Source: Candidatus Agathobaculum pullicola
GTDB taxonomy: Bacteria; Bacillota; Clostridia; Oscillospirales; Butyricicoccaceae
Direction of reading: 5' to 3'
Assembly (NCBI GenBank): GCA_019115085.1
Contig: DXEF01000013.1
Location: 1-40,916 of the forward strand
DNA: 40,916 bases
The position numbers were made by a program, and so were the translations under genes. The notes beneath the pieces are model-generated. The model was not told the DNA's origin. It did not search any database and saw only the letters and a list, made by a program, of their open reading frames with translations. Below are positions 15,368 through 23,625 of the stretch, one piece after another; position 1 is the stretch's first letter; every line of letters starts with the position of its first letter.

Positions 15368-16177
15368 TTGGCAGAGCGGTATTATTACAGCATTGCAAGT
15401 GGGTCGTCGGGTAATTGCGGCCTGTACATGGCGGACGGGACGGCAATTCTGATGGATTTGGGCGTGTCTCTGCGCAAGATCACCACAGCACTGGCCGGAA
15501 TCGGTCTGGGCTTGGACGATGTTTCCGCCGTGCTGCTCACACATGAGCATATCGACCATGTCAAGGGCTTGCCGATGTTTCTAAAAAAGGCGAAAGCACC
15601 CGTGTTCGCTTCGCGCGGCACGGCCGAGGCACTGGCGGAAAAAGACCCGTCCTGTGCCGACCGCTTGAATGAGTTTGACAGTGGAGAGGGCTTCTGGGTG
15701 CGCAATGTGGACATTGCAACCTTTGCTACGCCGCATGACGCGGCGGACAGCGTCGGTTACATATTGGAACACGGCAGCCATCGCTTCGGGTTTGCCACTG
15801 ATCTGGGCTTTGTGCCCCGGGAGGCGGCAGACCTGCTGCGCGGATGTGAGACGGTCGTGCTGGAGAGCAACCATGACCCGCACATGCTGCAGGCAGGCCC
15901 GTATCCGTATGCGCTCAAGATGCGCGTGGCAGGCCCGGCGGGACACCTCTCTAATCCGGACTGCGCGGTGTTCGCGGCCGATTTGGTGCGGCATGGCACA
16001 CGCAATCTGGTATTGGCGCACCTGAGCGAAAAGAACAACATGCCGGCGCTCGCCTTGCAGCAGACGGTGAGTGCGCTGCACGGCCTGCCGGACTGCACGG
16101 TACAGGTTGCGCCGCGTGAGCGCATGGAAACGCCGGTTTTGTTTGGGGAGGAAACGATATGCTCGCTGTCCGGCTGA
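15368..16177 (+). CDS. YycJ (WalJ) metallo-beta-lactamase-fold protein
   Basis: 269 aa from the TTG at 15368, with AAAGGAG 9 nt upstream; the in-frame TTG at 15344 lacks a site. SIASGSSGNC at the N-terminus and the metal motif THEHIDH (His59, His61, Asp63, His64) are typical of YycJ/WalJ, a predicted dinuclear-metal exonuclease-like MBL protein. Bacillus relatives affect mismatch repair and cell-division coordination. Length matches B. subtilis YycJ (264 aa). The rlmH start lies 19 nt before its stop, so the two genes are coupled. Confidence 0.92.
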   Translation: MAERYYYSIASGSSGNCGLYMADGTAILMDLGVSLRKITTALAGIGLGLDDVSAVLLTHEHIDHVKGLPMFLKKAKAPVFASRGTAEALAEKDPSCADRLNEFDSGEGFWVRNVDIATFATPHDAADSVGYILEHGSHRFGFATDLGFVPREAADLLRGCETVVLESNHDPHMLQAGPYPYALKMRVAGPAGHLSNPDCAVFAADLVRHGTRNLVLAHLSEKNNMPALALQQTVSALHGLPDCTVQVAPRERMETPVLFGEETICSLSG

Positions 16178-16641
16178 TTTGCGTGGGTAAGCTCGGAGAA
16201 AAATTCTGGGCGCAGGCCGTACAGGAATATGTCAAGCGCCTCGGCGCATATTGTAAATTGGAAATGGTAGAGCTGCCCGAGCAGCGTCTGCCGCAGACGC
16301 CATCGGAGGGAGAAACCCGGCAGGCGCTGGACAAAGAGGCGGCGCTCATTGCGGATAAGATTCCGCAGGGCGCGGCGGTGATTGCGCTATGCGTGGAGGG
16401 GAAAGAAATGTCCTCCGAGCAGCTGGCGGACTACCTCGGCCGCCTGACCGTGAGCGGTACAAGCCGCCTGTGTCTGGTGATCGGCGGGTCGTGCGGACTG
16501 TCCGACCGAATCAAAGGGCGGGCCGGACTGCGGCTGTCCATGTCGCCTATGACCTTCCCGCACCATCTTGCGCGCGTGATGGTGCTCGAGCAGCTGTACC
16601 GCGCGCTGAACATTGCCGCAGGGGGCAAATACCACAAATGA
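16159..16641 (+). CDS. rlmH: 23S rRNA (pseudouridine1915-N3)-methyltransferase RlmH
   Basis: 160 aa; ATG 16159 with TTGGGGAGGAAACGAT upstream. SPOUT methyltransferase acting on pseudouridine 1915 of 23S rRNA in assembled 70S ribosomes. Diagnostic parts: N-terminal VGKLGEKFW, the SAM-binding knot with VIGGSCGLSD, and the C-terminal ending YRALNIAAGGKYHK, close to the classical YRA...YHK end. It overlaps yycJ by 19 nt and its stop overlaps the next ATG (ATGA). The yycJ-rlmH order is common in Firmicutes wal loci. Confidence 0.96.
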   Translation: MLAVRLICVGKLGEKFWAQAVQEYVKRLGAYCKLEMVELPEQRLPQTPSEGETRQALDKEAALIADKIPQGAAVIALCVEGKEMSSEQLADYLGRLTVSGTSRLCLVIGGSCGLSDRIKGRAGLRLSMSPMTFPHHLARVMVLEQLYRALNIAAGGKYHK

Positions 16642-17426
16642 GCCGGAAACCGGACTGCAAAACCCGTTACCCCATCCTGCTCGCGCATGGCTTGGGTGTC
16701 ACCGAGCACGGCGGGCTGTACGTGCCGTGGGGGCGCGTGCCCGATGTGCTGCGCGCACATGGCGCGCAGATCTGCTTTGGCGGACAGGACGCTTGGGGCA
16801 GCATCGAAACCGGCGCGGCACAGCTGGCCGAAACGGTACGCAATATGCTGCGTCTGTACGACTGTGGACGCATTAACATCATCGCGCACTCCAAGGGCGG
16901 GCTGGAAGCACGTCATCTGATTTCAGCGATGGGGTACGGCAAATATGTCGCGTCGCTGACAATGCTGTCCACCCCCAACCACGGTTCGCGTGTGGCTGAG
17001 CTGCTGCTGTATGCACGGCCGGGCATTGCGGTTTGGGCACGCGGCAACGACGCATGGTGGCGGCGCGGCGGTGATCAAAAACCGGATACGCTGCGCGCGG
17101 GTCAGCAGCTTACGCCTGCCTATCTGGAGACGTTTAACCGCACGCATCCGGATGCGAACTGCGTTTACTACCAAAGCTGGGGCGCGCGGCTGGGCAAAAA
17201 CAATACGGATGCCGCGATGCGTCTGACGCATGCCTTGTTTTATCCCACGCATGGCGACAGCGACGGGCTGGTAACGTCGCAGTCTGCCCGCTGGGGCCGA
17301 TACCGCGGCACGCTTGTGGGTGTCAGCCATCAGCAGTTGGTGGATGCGCAGGGCGTGGATTGTGGTTTTGATGTACGCGGCTTTTATGTGCGGCTTGTGC
17401 AGGAATTGGTACAGCAGGGATTTTGA
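16638..17426 (+). CDS. Alpha/beta-hydrolase, lipase-like (class I bacterial lipase fold)
   Basis: 262 aa from the ATG at 16638, overlapping the rlmH stop. YPILLAHGLGVTEHG is the oxyanion-hole strand of triacylglycerol lipases. AHSKGG (Ser85) is the nucleophile elbow, in the form AHSxGG, followed by LEARHLIS and TMLSTPNHGSRVAELL, which are typical of Pseudomonas/Staphylococcus-type lipases. A late DGLVTSQSA segment likely contributes the catalytic Asp, and a following SHQQLVDA the His. There is no signal peptide, so an intracellular role is likely, unlike most members. The natural substrate cannot be read from sequence. Confidence 0.83.
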   Translation: MSRKPDCKTRYPILLAHGLGVTEHGGLYVPWGRVPDVLRAHGAQICFGGQDAWGSIETGAAQLAETVRNMLRLYDCGRINIIAHSKGGLEARHLISAMGYGKYVASLTMLSTPNHGSRVAELLLYARPGIAVWARGNDAWWRRGGDQKPDTLRAGQQLTPAYLETFNRTHPDANCVYYQSWGARLGKNNTDAAMRLTHALFYPTHGDSDGLVTSQSARWGRYRGTLVGVSHQQLVDAQGVDCGFDVRGFYVRLVQELVQQGF

Positions 17427-17469
17427 GAGAGCGCGCGCAGAGCTTTTGCATGAAACTTTACAAAAAGCA

Positions 17470-17498
17470 TTTACATTACGCGCGCGATTCGGTAAAAT
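17470..17498 (+). promoter_or_regulatory. Promoter of the PfkB-family kinase
   Basis: TTTACA (17470-17475), 17-nt spacer, TAAAAT (17493-17498), about 33 nt upstream of the start codon. Confidence 0.75.
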
Positions 17499-17537
17499 AA
17501 AAAGCAAGAGGAAAAGATACAACAGGAGGGGCGCCCC

Positions 17538-18479
17538 ATGATTATCACGATAACGCTTAACGCCGCGTTGGACCGCACTTTGCGGATTGAGCATCCGCTG
17601 GCAGTCGGCAAGCTCAATCGTGCGGTATCCAGTTATCTGGAACCCGGCGGAAAGGGCATCAATGTATCGCGCGCAATCAAGGCGCTCGGCGGCAACAGCG
17701 TTGCGCTGGGCTTCTGCGGCGGCACAAACGGCCGTATTGTCAAGGATATGCTGACATCCGGCGATATTCATCATGATTTTGTTGATATTTCGGGTCAGAT
17801 GCGTGTCAACACCCAGATTATTGACGCACAGGGCGGGCACACCGAGGTCAACGAACCCGGCAGCAAAATTGAGGATGCGGACTTTCTGCGTCTGCTCGAC
17901 CGCATGGAAATGTACCTGCATGAGGGGAACATTTTCGTTTTGACCGGCTCCACTCCGCCGGAATTCCCACTGAAGAACTATCGCAAACTGTGCAAGCTCA
18001 TCAAAAAGCGCGGCTGCAAGCTGGTTATCGACGCACAGGGCGAGCTTTTGCTCGAAGCGCTCAAATGTGAGCCGGACTTTGTTAAGCCCAACATTTTCGA
18101 GCTGGCTGAGGCCGTGGGTGACAAGCCCTCCGCCGACCCTGAGGTGGTCGTGGTTTCCGCGCGCAAGATGCTCGAGATGGGTGCGCGCGCGGTATGCGTT
18201 TCGATGAGTCAGGAGGGGGCGGTGCTGGTTTCCAAGGACGAGTCCGAGGCGCTGTACGTCAACACCAACCCGAAAATTTACGACGAAGGTTCGGTCGGCA
18301 CGGGCGACGCAATGGTCGGCGCGATTGCAAACTCGATGAACAACAAGCTCAAGTTTGATGAGATGGCGCGCTATGCGGTGGCGACCGCGCGTGCGTGCAG
18401 CCGCCTTGCGGGTACCGAGATGGCGACGCTCAAAAAGGTATACGAGGTGTACGAGACCACGCAGGTCTACATACTGTAA
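17538..18479 (+). CDS. PfkB-family 1-phosphofructokinase / tagatose-6-phosphate kinase
   Basis: 313 aa, ATG with ACAGGAGG upstream. MIITITLNAALDRTL is the characteristic start of the FruK/LacC group. The N-terminal signature GGKGINVSRAIKALGG and the C-terminal ATP/anion-hole motif GSVGTGDAMVGA with catalytic Asp are intact. The product phosphorylates a hexose monophosphate (fructose-1-P or tagatose-6-P) with ATP. Neither a fru PTS nor lac/tagatose genes are adjacent, so the exact substrate stays open. It has its own promoter and terminator. Confidence 0.9.
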   Translation: MIITITLNAALDRTLRIEHPLAVGKLNRAVSSYLEPGGKGINVSRAIKALGGNSVALGFCGGTNGRIVKDMLTSGDIHHDFVDISGQMRVNTQIIDAQGGHTEVNEPGSKIEDADFLRLLDRMEMYLHEGNIFVLTGSTPPEFPLKNYRKLCKLIKKRGCKLVIDAQGELLLEALKCEPDFVKPNIFELAEAVGDKPSADPEVVVVSARKMLEMGARAVCVSMSQEGAVLVSKDESEALYVNTNPKIYDEGSVGTGDAMVGAIANSMNNKLKFDEMARYAVATARACSRLAGTEMATLKKVYEVYETTQVYIL

Positions 18480-18484
18480 GACAA

Positions 18485-18515
18485 AAAAGCCGGACGGTTC
18501 AGCCGTCCGGCTTTT
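18485..18515. terminator. Shared terminator between pfkB-type gene and trmD
   Basis: GCCGGACGG (18489-18497) pairs with CCGTCCGGC (18103+400 = 18503-18511), flanked by A- and T-runs on both sides, so it can terminate both convergent transcripts. The right arm lies inside the last trmD codons. Confidence 0.88.
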
Positions 18516-19233
18516 CGATTTTGTCGAGGATTTTTTTGTCCTGCTTGTCGCGCGGGACAAAATGCGCGTATAGGTCGGGACGATCAGCCTTGGTGCGGCG
18601 CAGGCTCATTTCCCGTCGCCACGCCTCGATGTTGGCATGATGGCCGGAGAGCAGCACCTCGGGTACCGCGCGTCCGCGCCAATTTTCCGGGCGGGTATAC
18701 TGCGGATGCTCAAGCAGTCCGTCCCAGTGGCTTTCGGCGGTGAACGCCTCTTCGTCAGGCAATACGCCCGGCACCATGCGGCACACCGCATCCGCGACCG
18801 CCATCGCGGGGATTTCGCCGCCGGTCAGCACAAAGTCGCCAATGGAAATTTCCTCATCCACGCAGGCGTCAATAAATCGCTGGTCGATGCCTTCGTAATG
18901 TCCGCAGACCAGAATGATATGCTCGTGCGCGAGTAATTCGCGCGCCTTGGCCTGATCAAACGGCTTCCCTTGCGCGGACAGGAACACCGTGTGCACATGG
19001 CTGCCTGCACACAGGGCCTCATGGCACAGATAGAGCGGCTCGGCCAGCATGACCTGTCCTCGGCCGCCGCCGTAGGGCGCGTCGTCCGCCTTGTGGTGCT
19101 TGTCAAGCGCATAGTCGCGGATGTTGGTCGCGCGCACCTCGACCAGCCCCTTTTCCTGCGCGCGGCCGATGATGCTCTCTCGCATGACCGCGTCGATCAT
19201 CTCGGGAAACAGCGTCATGATATCGATTTTCAT
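18499..19233 (-). CDS. trmD: tRNA (guanine37-N1)-methyltransferase
   Basis: 244 aa. It methylates G37 of tRNAs with G36, preventing +1 frameshifting. SPOUT knot motifs are visible: PYGGGRGQVMLAEP, LVCGHYEGIDQRF and SIGDFVLTGGE. The start MKIDIMTLFPEM is canonical. Its ATG overlaps the rimM stop (ATGA), so the two are coupled. The last four codons are built from the left part of the shared terminator stem. In many genomes rplS follows trmD; here the unit ends at trmD. Confidence 0.97.
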   Translation of the reverse strand: MKIDIMTLFPEMIDAVMRESIIGRAQEKGLVEVRATNIRDYALDKHHKADDAPYGGGRGQVMLAEPLYLCHEALCAGSHVHTVFLSAQGKPFDQAKARELLAHEHIILVCGHYEGIDQRFIDACVDEEISIGDFVLTGGEIPAMAVADAVCRMVPGVLPDEEAFTAESHWDGLLEHPQYTRPENWRGRAVPEVLLSGHHANIEAWRREMSLRRTKADRPDLYAHFVPRDKQDKKILDKIEKPDG

Positions 19234-19736
19234 TCCAGCAATCCCTCAATGCTTTGAATATAGATCACGCCTGCCTGCATGTCGATCTCCTGTAAAAAGG
19301 GCTTGGCGGCCGGTACATAGACCAGACGGCCTTCGGCAGTCTTGATTTCATACATATCGTGTGCCGGATTGGTGGTCAGCACATCGCGCAGCTTGCCGAC
19401 CTCGCTGTTCGTGCGGCGGTCGTGTACGGTAAAGCCGAGAATGTCCTGAATGAATACCAAATCGTCCGGCAGGTCCACGTCCTCCCGATCGAGATGTAGT
19501 ACGCGGCCGCGCAGGGCCTCGGCGGCTTCGACCGTGTCAATGCCTTTCAGGTGCATCAGTACGACGTTCTTATGCACCTGCGCCTTTTCCACAGCCACTG
19601 GGGTTTGCTCGTCCAGATACAGGGTGTCGAAGTCGCAGAGCACCTCGGGGCTGTCGCACCAGCTCTGCACCTTCAGGTCGCCGCGCACGCCGTGCGTGCC
19701 GACAATTTTTCCGGCCTCTAAAAATTGTTTGGGCAT
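19230..19736 (-). CDS. rimM: Ribosome maturation factor RimM
   Basis: 168 aa from the ATG at 19736, with GGAGGAGG 4 nt upstream; the longer in-frame start adds 19 low-value residues. The N-terminal RimM domain has AGKIVGTHGVRGDLKV and the C-terminal PRC-barrel has VPAAKPFLQEID. It binds S19 and assists 30S head maturation. Here it is separated from khpA by a terminator-like hairpin and a second GC hairpin, so its level may be set by read-through. Confidence 0.95.
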   Translation of the reverse strand: MPKQFLEAGKIVGTHGVRGDLKVQSWCDSPEVLCDFDTLYLDEQTPVAVEKAQVHKNVVLMHLKGIDTVEAAEALRGRVLHLDREDVDLPDDLVFIQDILGFTVHDRRTNSEVGKLRDVLTTNPAHDMYEIKTAEGRLVYVPAAKPFLQEIDMQAGVIYIQSIEGLLE

Positions 19737-19766
19737 GTTGCCTCCTCCGCTTTCGTTGGGGGAATG

Positions 19767-19784
19767 GCGCGCGGAAACGCGCGC
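19767..19784 (-). promoter_or_regulatory. GC hairpin in the rimM leader
   Basis: GCGCGCG (19767-19773) pairs with CGCGCGC (19778-19784) around a 4-nt loop (GAAA on plus, TTTC on the transcribed strand). It lies about 30 nt before rimM and just after the terminator-like stem on the transcript. A role in attenuation is possible but unproven. Confidence 0.4.
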
Positions 19785-19792
19785 GGATAACA

Positions 19793-19819
19793 AAAAATCG
19801 CCGCGCTGCGGCGATTTTT
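19793..19819 (-). terminator. Terminator between khpA and rimM
   Basis: A perfect 12-bp stem, AAAAATCGCCGC (19793-19804) with GCGGCGATTTTT (19808-19819), has a 3-nt loop and a T-run on the minus strand. No clear promoter lies between it and rimM, so it probably acts as a partial terminator inside the operon. Confidence 0.82.
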
Positions 19820-19857
19820 ATACGGCGTTATTCGTCGGAAATCGGATTTCCGTCGAT

Positions 19858-20088
19858 TCAGTCGAGAATATCGACTGTTACACGCTTGTTTTCGCGATTG
19901 CCTGCCGCTTTCATGAGTGTGCGGATTTCCTTTGCGATGCGGCCGTGACGACCGATGACGCGGCCCATGTCCCCAGGCGCTACGCGCAGGGAAAAGGTGA
20001 CATTATCGCCGTCGATCTCCTCGGTGATGGCAATCGCATCCGGCTCGGAAACCAGATTTTTGACAATATAGGTCAATAACTCTTTCAT
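19858..20088 (-). CDS. khpA: KH-domain RNA-binding protein KhpA
   Basis: 76 aa from the ATG at 20088, with GAGGCGAG upstream. MKELLTYIVKNLVSEPDAI is the standard KhpA start. The KH motif VIGRHGRIAKEIRTLM (GxxG loop GRHG) is intact. KhpA pairs with KhpB/EloR to bind RNA and influences cell elongation and small RNA function in Gram-positives. The place directly after rpsP (14 nt) is conserved across Firmicutes. Confidence 0.95.
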   Translation of the reverse strand: MKELLTYIVKNLVSEPDAIAITEEIDGDNVTFSLRVAPGDMGRVIGRHGRIAKEIRTLMKAAGNRENKRVTVDILD

Positions 20089-20102
20089 TTTGCTCGCCTC
20101 AC

Positions 20103-20345
20103 TCAATTCAGCACACCGGCCTTCTTCAGGATGCCGCGGACCGTATCGGTCGGCTGAGCGCCCTTCTTGATCCACTCCTGAGCACGGTCAGCGTCAACAT
20201 TGACGGTAGCCGGGTCGGTCAGCGGGTTATAGGTGCCGATCTCCTCGATGAAACGGCCGTCACGCGGGTAACGGGAATCAGCGACAACGATACGGTAGAA
20301 CGGAGCCTTCTTCGCGCCCAGACGGCGCAGTCTGATCTTTACCAT
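20103..20345 (-). CDS. rpsP: 30S ribosomal protein S16
   Basis: 80 aa. [20 protein letters not shown] and [19 protein letters not shown] are diagnostic of S16, which is needed for 30S assembly. The ATG at 20345 has GGAGGAGGTG upstream. It follows ffh after 65 nt, a gap that contains an AT-rich inverted repeat TTGTAAA-tttc-TTTACAA (20382-20399). I found no well-spaced promoter in that gap. Confidence 0.98.
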   Translation of the reverse strand: MVKIRLRRLGAKKAPFYRIVVADSRYPRDGRFIEEIGTYNPLTDPATVNVDADRAQEWIKKGAQPTDTVRGILKKAGVLN

Positions 20346-20381
20346 GGATGATTCACCTCCTCCAAAATAGAAATTGATCTA

Positions 20382-20399
20382 TTGTAAATTTCTTTACAA
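20382..20399 (-). repeat. AT-rich inverted repeat between ffh and rpsP
   Basis: TTGTAAA and TTTACAA, 7 bp, separated by 4 nt, in otherwise GC-rich surroundings. It could be an RNA hairpin in the rpsP leader or a weak operator. It lacks a T tail as a terminator. Confidence 0.5.
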
Positions 20400-20410
20400 A
20401 CAAATGAGGG

Positions 20411-21772
<1,362 letters not shown>

Positions 21773-21773
21773 G

Positions 21774-22145
21774 TTAAGCCTCCTGCCTGAGCTGGTCGAG
21801 CAGCGCCGCTATGCGGGAGAGAATGTCCTCCGCTTCGCGGCTGTGCAGTTTGTCGGCGTTGAGCGCGGAGAGCAATGCGACCTGACGGGAAAGCTCCTCC
21901 GCGCACCGTTCGGTGCCGCCGTAGCGCGCGACCAGACCGAGCTTTTCCTCCATCTCGCGCAGCGCATGTTCCGCGCGTTTGATGCTGTCGCGCACCCCCT
22001 GACGGGTGATGCCCGCGTGCTCGGCAATTTCGGCCAGCGAAAGGTCTTCATTATAATACAGGTCGAACAGCTCGCGCTGCTTTTCTGTGAGCGTCTCGCC
22101 GTAAAAGTCGAACAGCAGGCTCATTTCGAGCGGTTTGCCTCTCAT
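21774..22145 (-). CDS. ylxM: YlxM-family putative DNA-binding protein (UPF0122)
   Basis: 123 aa, ATG 22145 with GGGAGG upstream. SLLFDFYGETLTEKQRELFDLYYNEDLSLAEIAEHAGITRQGV is the YlxM sigma-70 region-4-like helix-turn-helix; the family always sits upstream of ffh and is thought to affect SRP assembly. The C-terminal ~40 residues (EEDILSRIAALLDQL) are helical. A consensus promoter lies upstream. Confidence 0.93.
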   Translation of the reverse strand: MRGKPLEMSLLFDFYGETLTEKQRELFDLYYNEDLSLAEIAEHAGITRQGVRDSIKRAEHALREMEEKLGLVARYGGTERCAEELSRQVALLSALNADKLHSREAEDILSRIAALLDQLRQEA

Positions 22146-22199
22146 CGGCGGGCCTCCCTAAATAGTGTAAAGTGTTTTGCCTTTACATCGAACGTGATT

Positions 22200-22228
22200 A
22201 TTCTACCGTATATTTGGCGTGGTGTCAA
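22200..22228 (-). promoter_or_regulatory. Promoter of the ylxM-ffh-rpsP operon
   Basis: On the minus strand, a perfect TTGACA (22223-22228), 17-nt spacer, then TAGAAT (22200-22205). It is about 55 nt before the ylxM ATG and divergent from the yfmF promoter. Confidence 0.88.
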
Positions 22229-22273
22229 GGGAAAAATAGGGGAGAACACGAATTTTGTTCACATAATCTTTGT

Positions 22274-22302
22274 TTGCTTCACACCTCCAATGATGCTATA
22301 AT
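22274..22302 (+). promoter_or_regulatory. Promoter of the yfmF-yfmH-lgt-folD operon
   Basis: TTGCTT (22274-22279), 17-nt spacer, perfect TATAAT (22297-22302), TG at 22294-22295. Just downstream lie two overlapping palindromes (22312-22330), near the expected transcription start. Confidence 0.88.
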
Positions 22303-22311
22303 AATGCCCAT

Positions 22312-22330
22312 GGAAAAATTTTTCCGGAAA
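22312..22330. repeat. Overlapping palindromes at the yfmF transcription start
   Basis: GGAAAAATTTTTCC (22312-22325) and TTTCCGGAAA (22321-22330) are perfect palindromes overlapping by five bases, placed 10-28 nt after the -10 box. The position suits an operator or a 5'-end hairpin. Confidence 0.5.
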
Positions 22331-22341
22331 TGAGGGAAATC

Positions 22342-23625
22342 ATGCAACAAGTAACGCGGAAAAAGCTGGCCGCAGGGGTCAATCTTACCTGTGTGACCAC
22401 GCCGAAATTCAAGCGTGCGGTTTTGCGGGCGGTGCTGCTGCTGCCGCTGGGCGGACCGGACGCGGCACTGCGCGCCTGTCTGCCGCATGTGCTGCGGCGC
22501 GGCACAAAGCGACTGCCCGACCTGCGGGCGATCGGCGCAGCGCTCGACGATCTGTACGGCGCGCGCATTGAGGCGGTCGTGCGCAAGGAAGGCGAACATT
22601 TGGCGGTAGGCTTTTTGTCCGACTGTATTGATGAAAGCTGCGTGCCGGGCGCGGACGGCCTGACGGCGGGCGTGATCGATCTGCTGGCTGAACTGCTGTG
22701 CGACCCGTACACGCAGGACAGCGTGTTCTGCCCGGACTACACAGCGGGCGAACGTGAAAACCTGATAGACCGCATCGCGGCGCAGAAAAATGACCCGCGC
22801 GCATGGGCGCCGCTTCGCCTGATGCAGCTGATGTGCGTGGACGAGGCATATGGCCAGCCGGTGTACGGCACCAAAGAGCAGGCTGAGAAAATCACCGAGA
22901 AAAAGCTGTACGCGGCCTACCGTCGCGCGTTGAGCGAAGCGCAGCTTGAACTGTTTTACTGCGGGCCGCTTGCGCCGGAAGCGGTGGAAGCTATGTTTGC
23001 GCAAACGCCGCTGGCGCAGGCGCGTACCGATGCGGGTACGTTGCCGCAGACCCAAGTGCTGGCGCAGCCGGAGGGTGCGGCGCGCGAAATCATCGAGGAA
23101 GAAGCGGTCACGCAGGGCAAGCTGTCGCTTGGCTTTCGCACGGGCGGGGCGAGCCTGACAGGTGGAAACGCGGCCGCGTACTGGATGTTTCAAACGCTGT
23201 ACGGCGGCTCGACCAGCTCTAAGCTGTTTCTCAATGTGCGCGAAAAGCAATCGCTCTGCTATTATGCAAGCGCGCAGTTTATCGCGCCCAAGGGCATTAT
23301 GATGGTGAACTCCGGCATTGAAAACGATAAGTTCACGGTCGCGCGGGACGAGATTCTGCGCCAGCTGGATGCCTGCCGAGAAGGAGACATCTCGGATGCG
23401 GAGATTGACGGCGCACGGCGCACGTTGACCACCAACTGGGGCGCCATGCTGGACGATCCGCTGACGCTCGAGCGGTACTGGCTCGGACAGGCCGCCGCGG
23501 GTACGATGGTATCGGCAGAGGAGCGCATCGCACAGGTACAGGCGGTCGACCGCGCGCGCATTGTCGCGGCGGCACAAGCGACCGCACTCGACACGGTATA
23601 TTTTATGAAGGGGGCGGCGCAATGA
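22342..23625 (+). CDS. yfmF: M16-family peptidase-like protein, non-catalytic partner (YfmF-like)
   Basis: 427 aa from the ATG at 22342, with GAGGG 6-8 nt upstream; the ATG at 22330 has no site. It has the two-lobe M16 layout (YASAQFIAPKGIMMVNSGIEN in the C-terminal lobe) but lacks HxxEH; the corresponding place reads LPHVLRRGTKR. Such zinc-less subunits pair with a catalytic M16 partner, here encoded by the overlapping next gene (ATGA). In B. subtilis the YfmF/YfmH pair is linked to 5-aminopentanol modification of elongation factor P. That function is carried over by homology. Confidence 0.88.
   Translation: MQQVTRKKLAAGVNLTCVTTPKFKRAVLRAVLLLPLGGPDAALRACLPHVLRRGTKRLPDLRAIGAALDDLYGARIEAVVRKEGEHLAVGFLSDCIDESCVPGADGLTAGVIDLLAELLCDPYTQDSVFCPDYTAGERENLIDRIAAQKNDPRAWAPLRLMQLMCVDEAYGQPVYGTKEQAEKITEKKLYAAYRRALSEAQLELFYCGPLAPEAVEAMFAQTPLAQARTDAGTLPQTQVLAQPEGAAREIIEEEAVTQGKLSLGFRTGGASLTGGNAAAYWMFQTLYGGSTSSKLFLNVREKQSLCYYASAQFIAPKGIMMVNSGIENDKFTVARDEILRQLDACREGDISDAEIDGARRTLTTNWGAMLDDPLTLERYWLGQAAAGTMVSAEERIAQVQAVDRARIVAAAQATALDTVYFMKGAAQ

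Noticed and set aside
16923-18560. 545-codon minus frame opposite the lipase and PfkB genes
   Set aside because: Antisense to two recognised genes, spans their promoter and terminator, and has no recognisable domain.
20346-20410. Promoter for rpsP
   Set aside because: TACAAT is present on the minus strand, but no acceptable -35 at 16-18 nt and no TGn extension.
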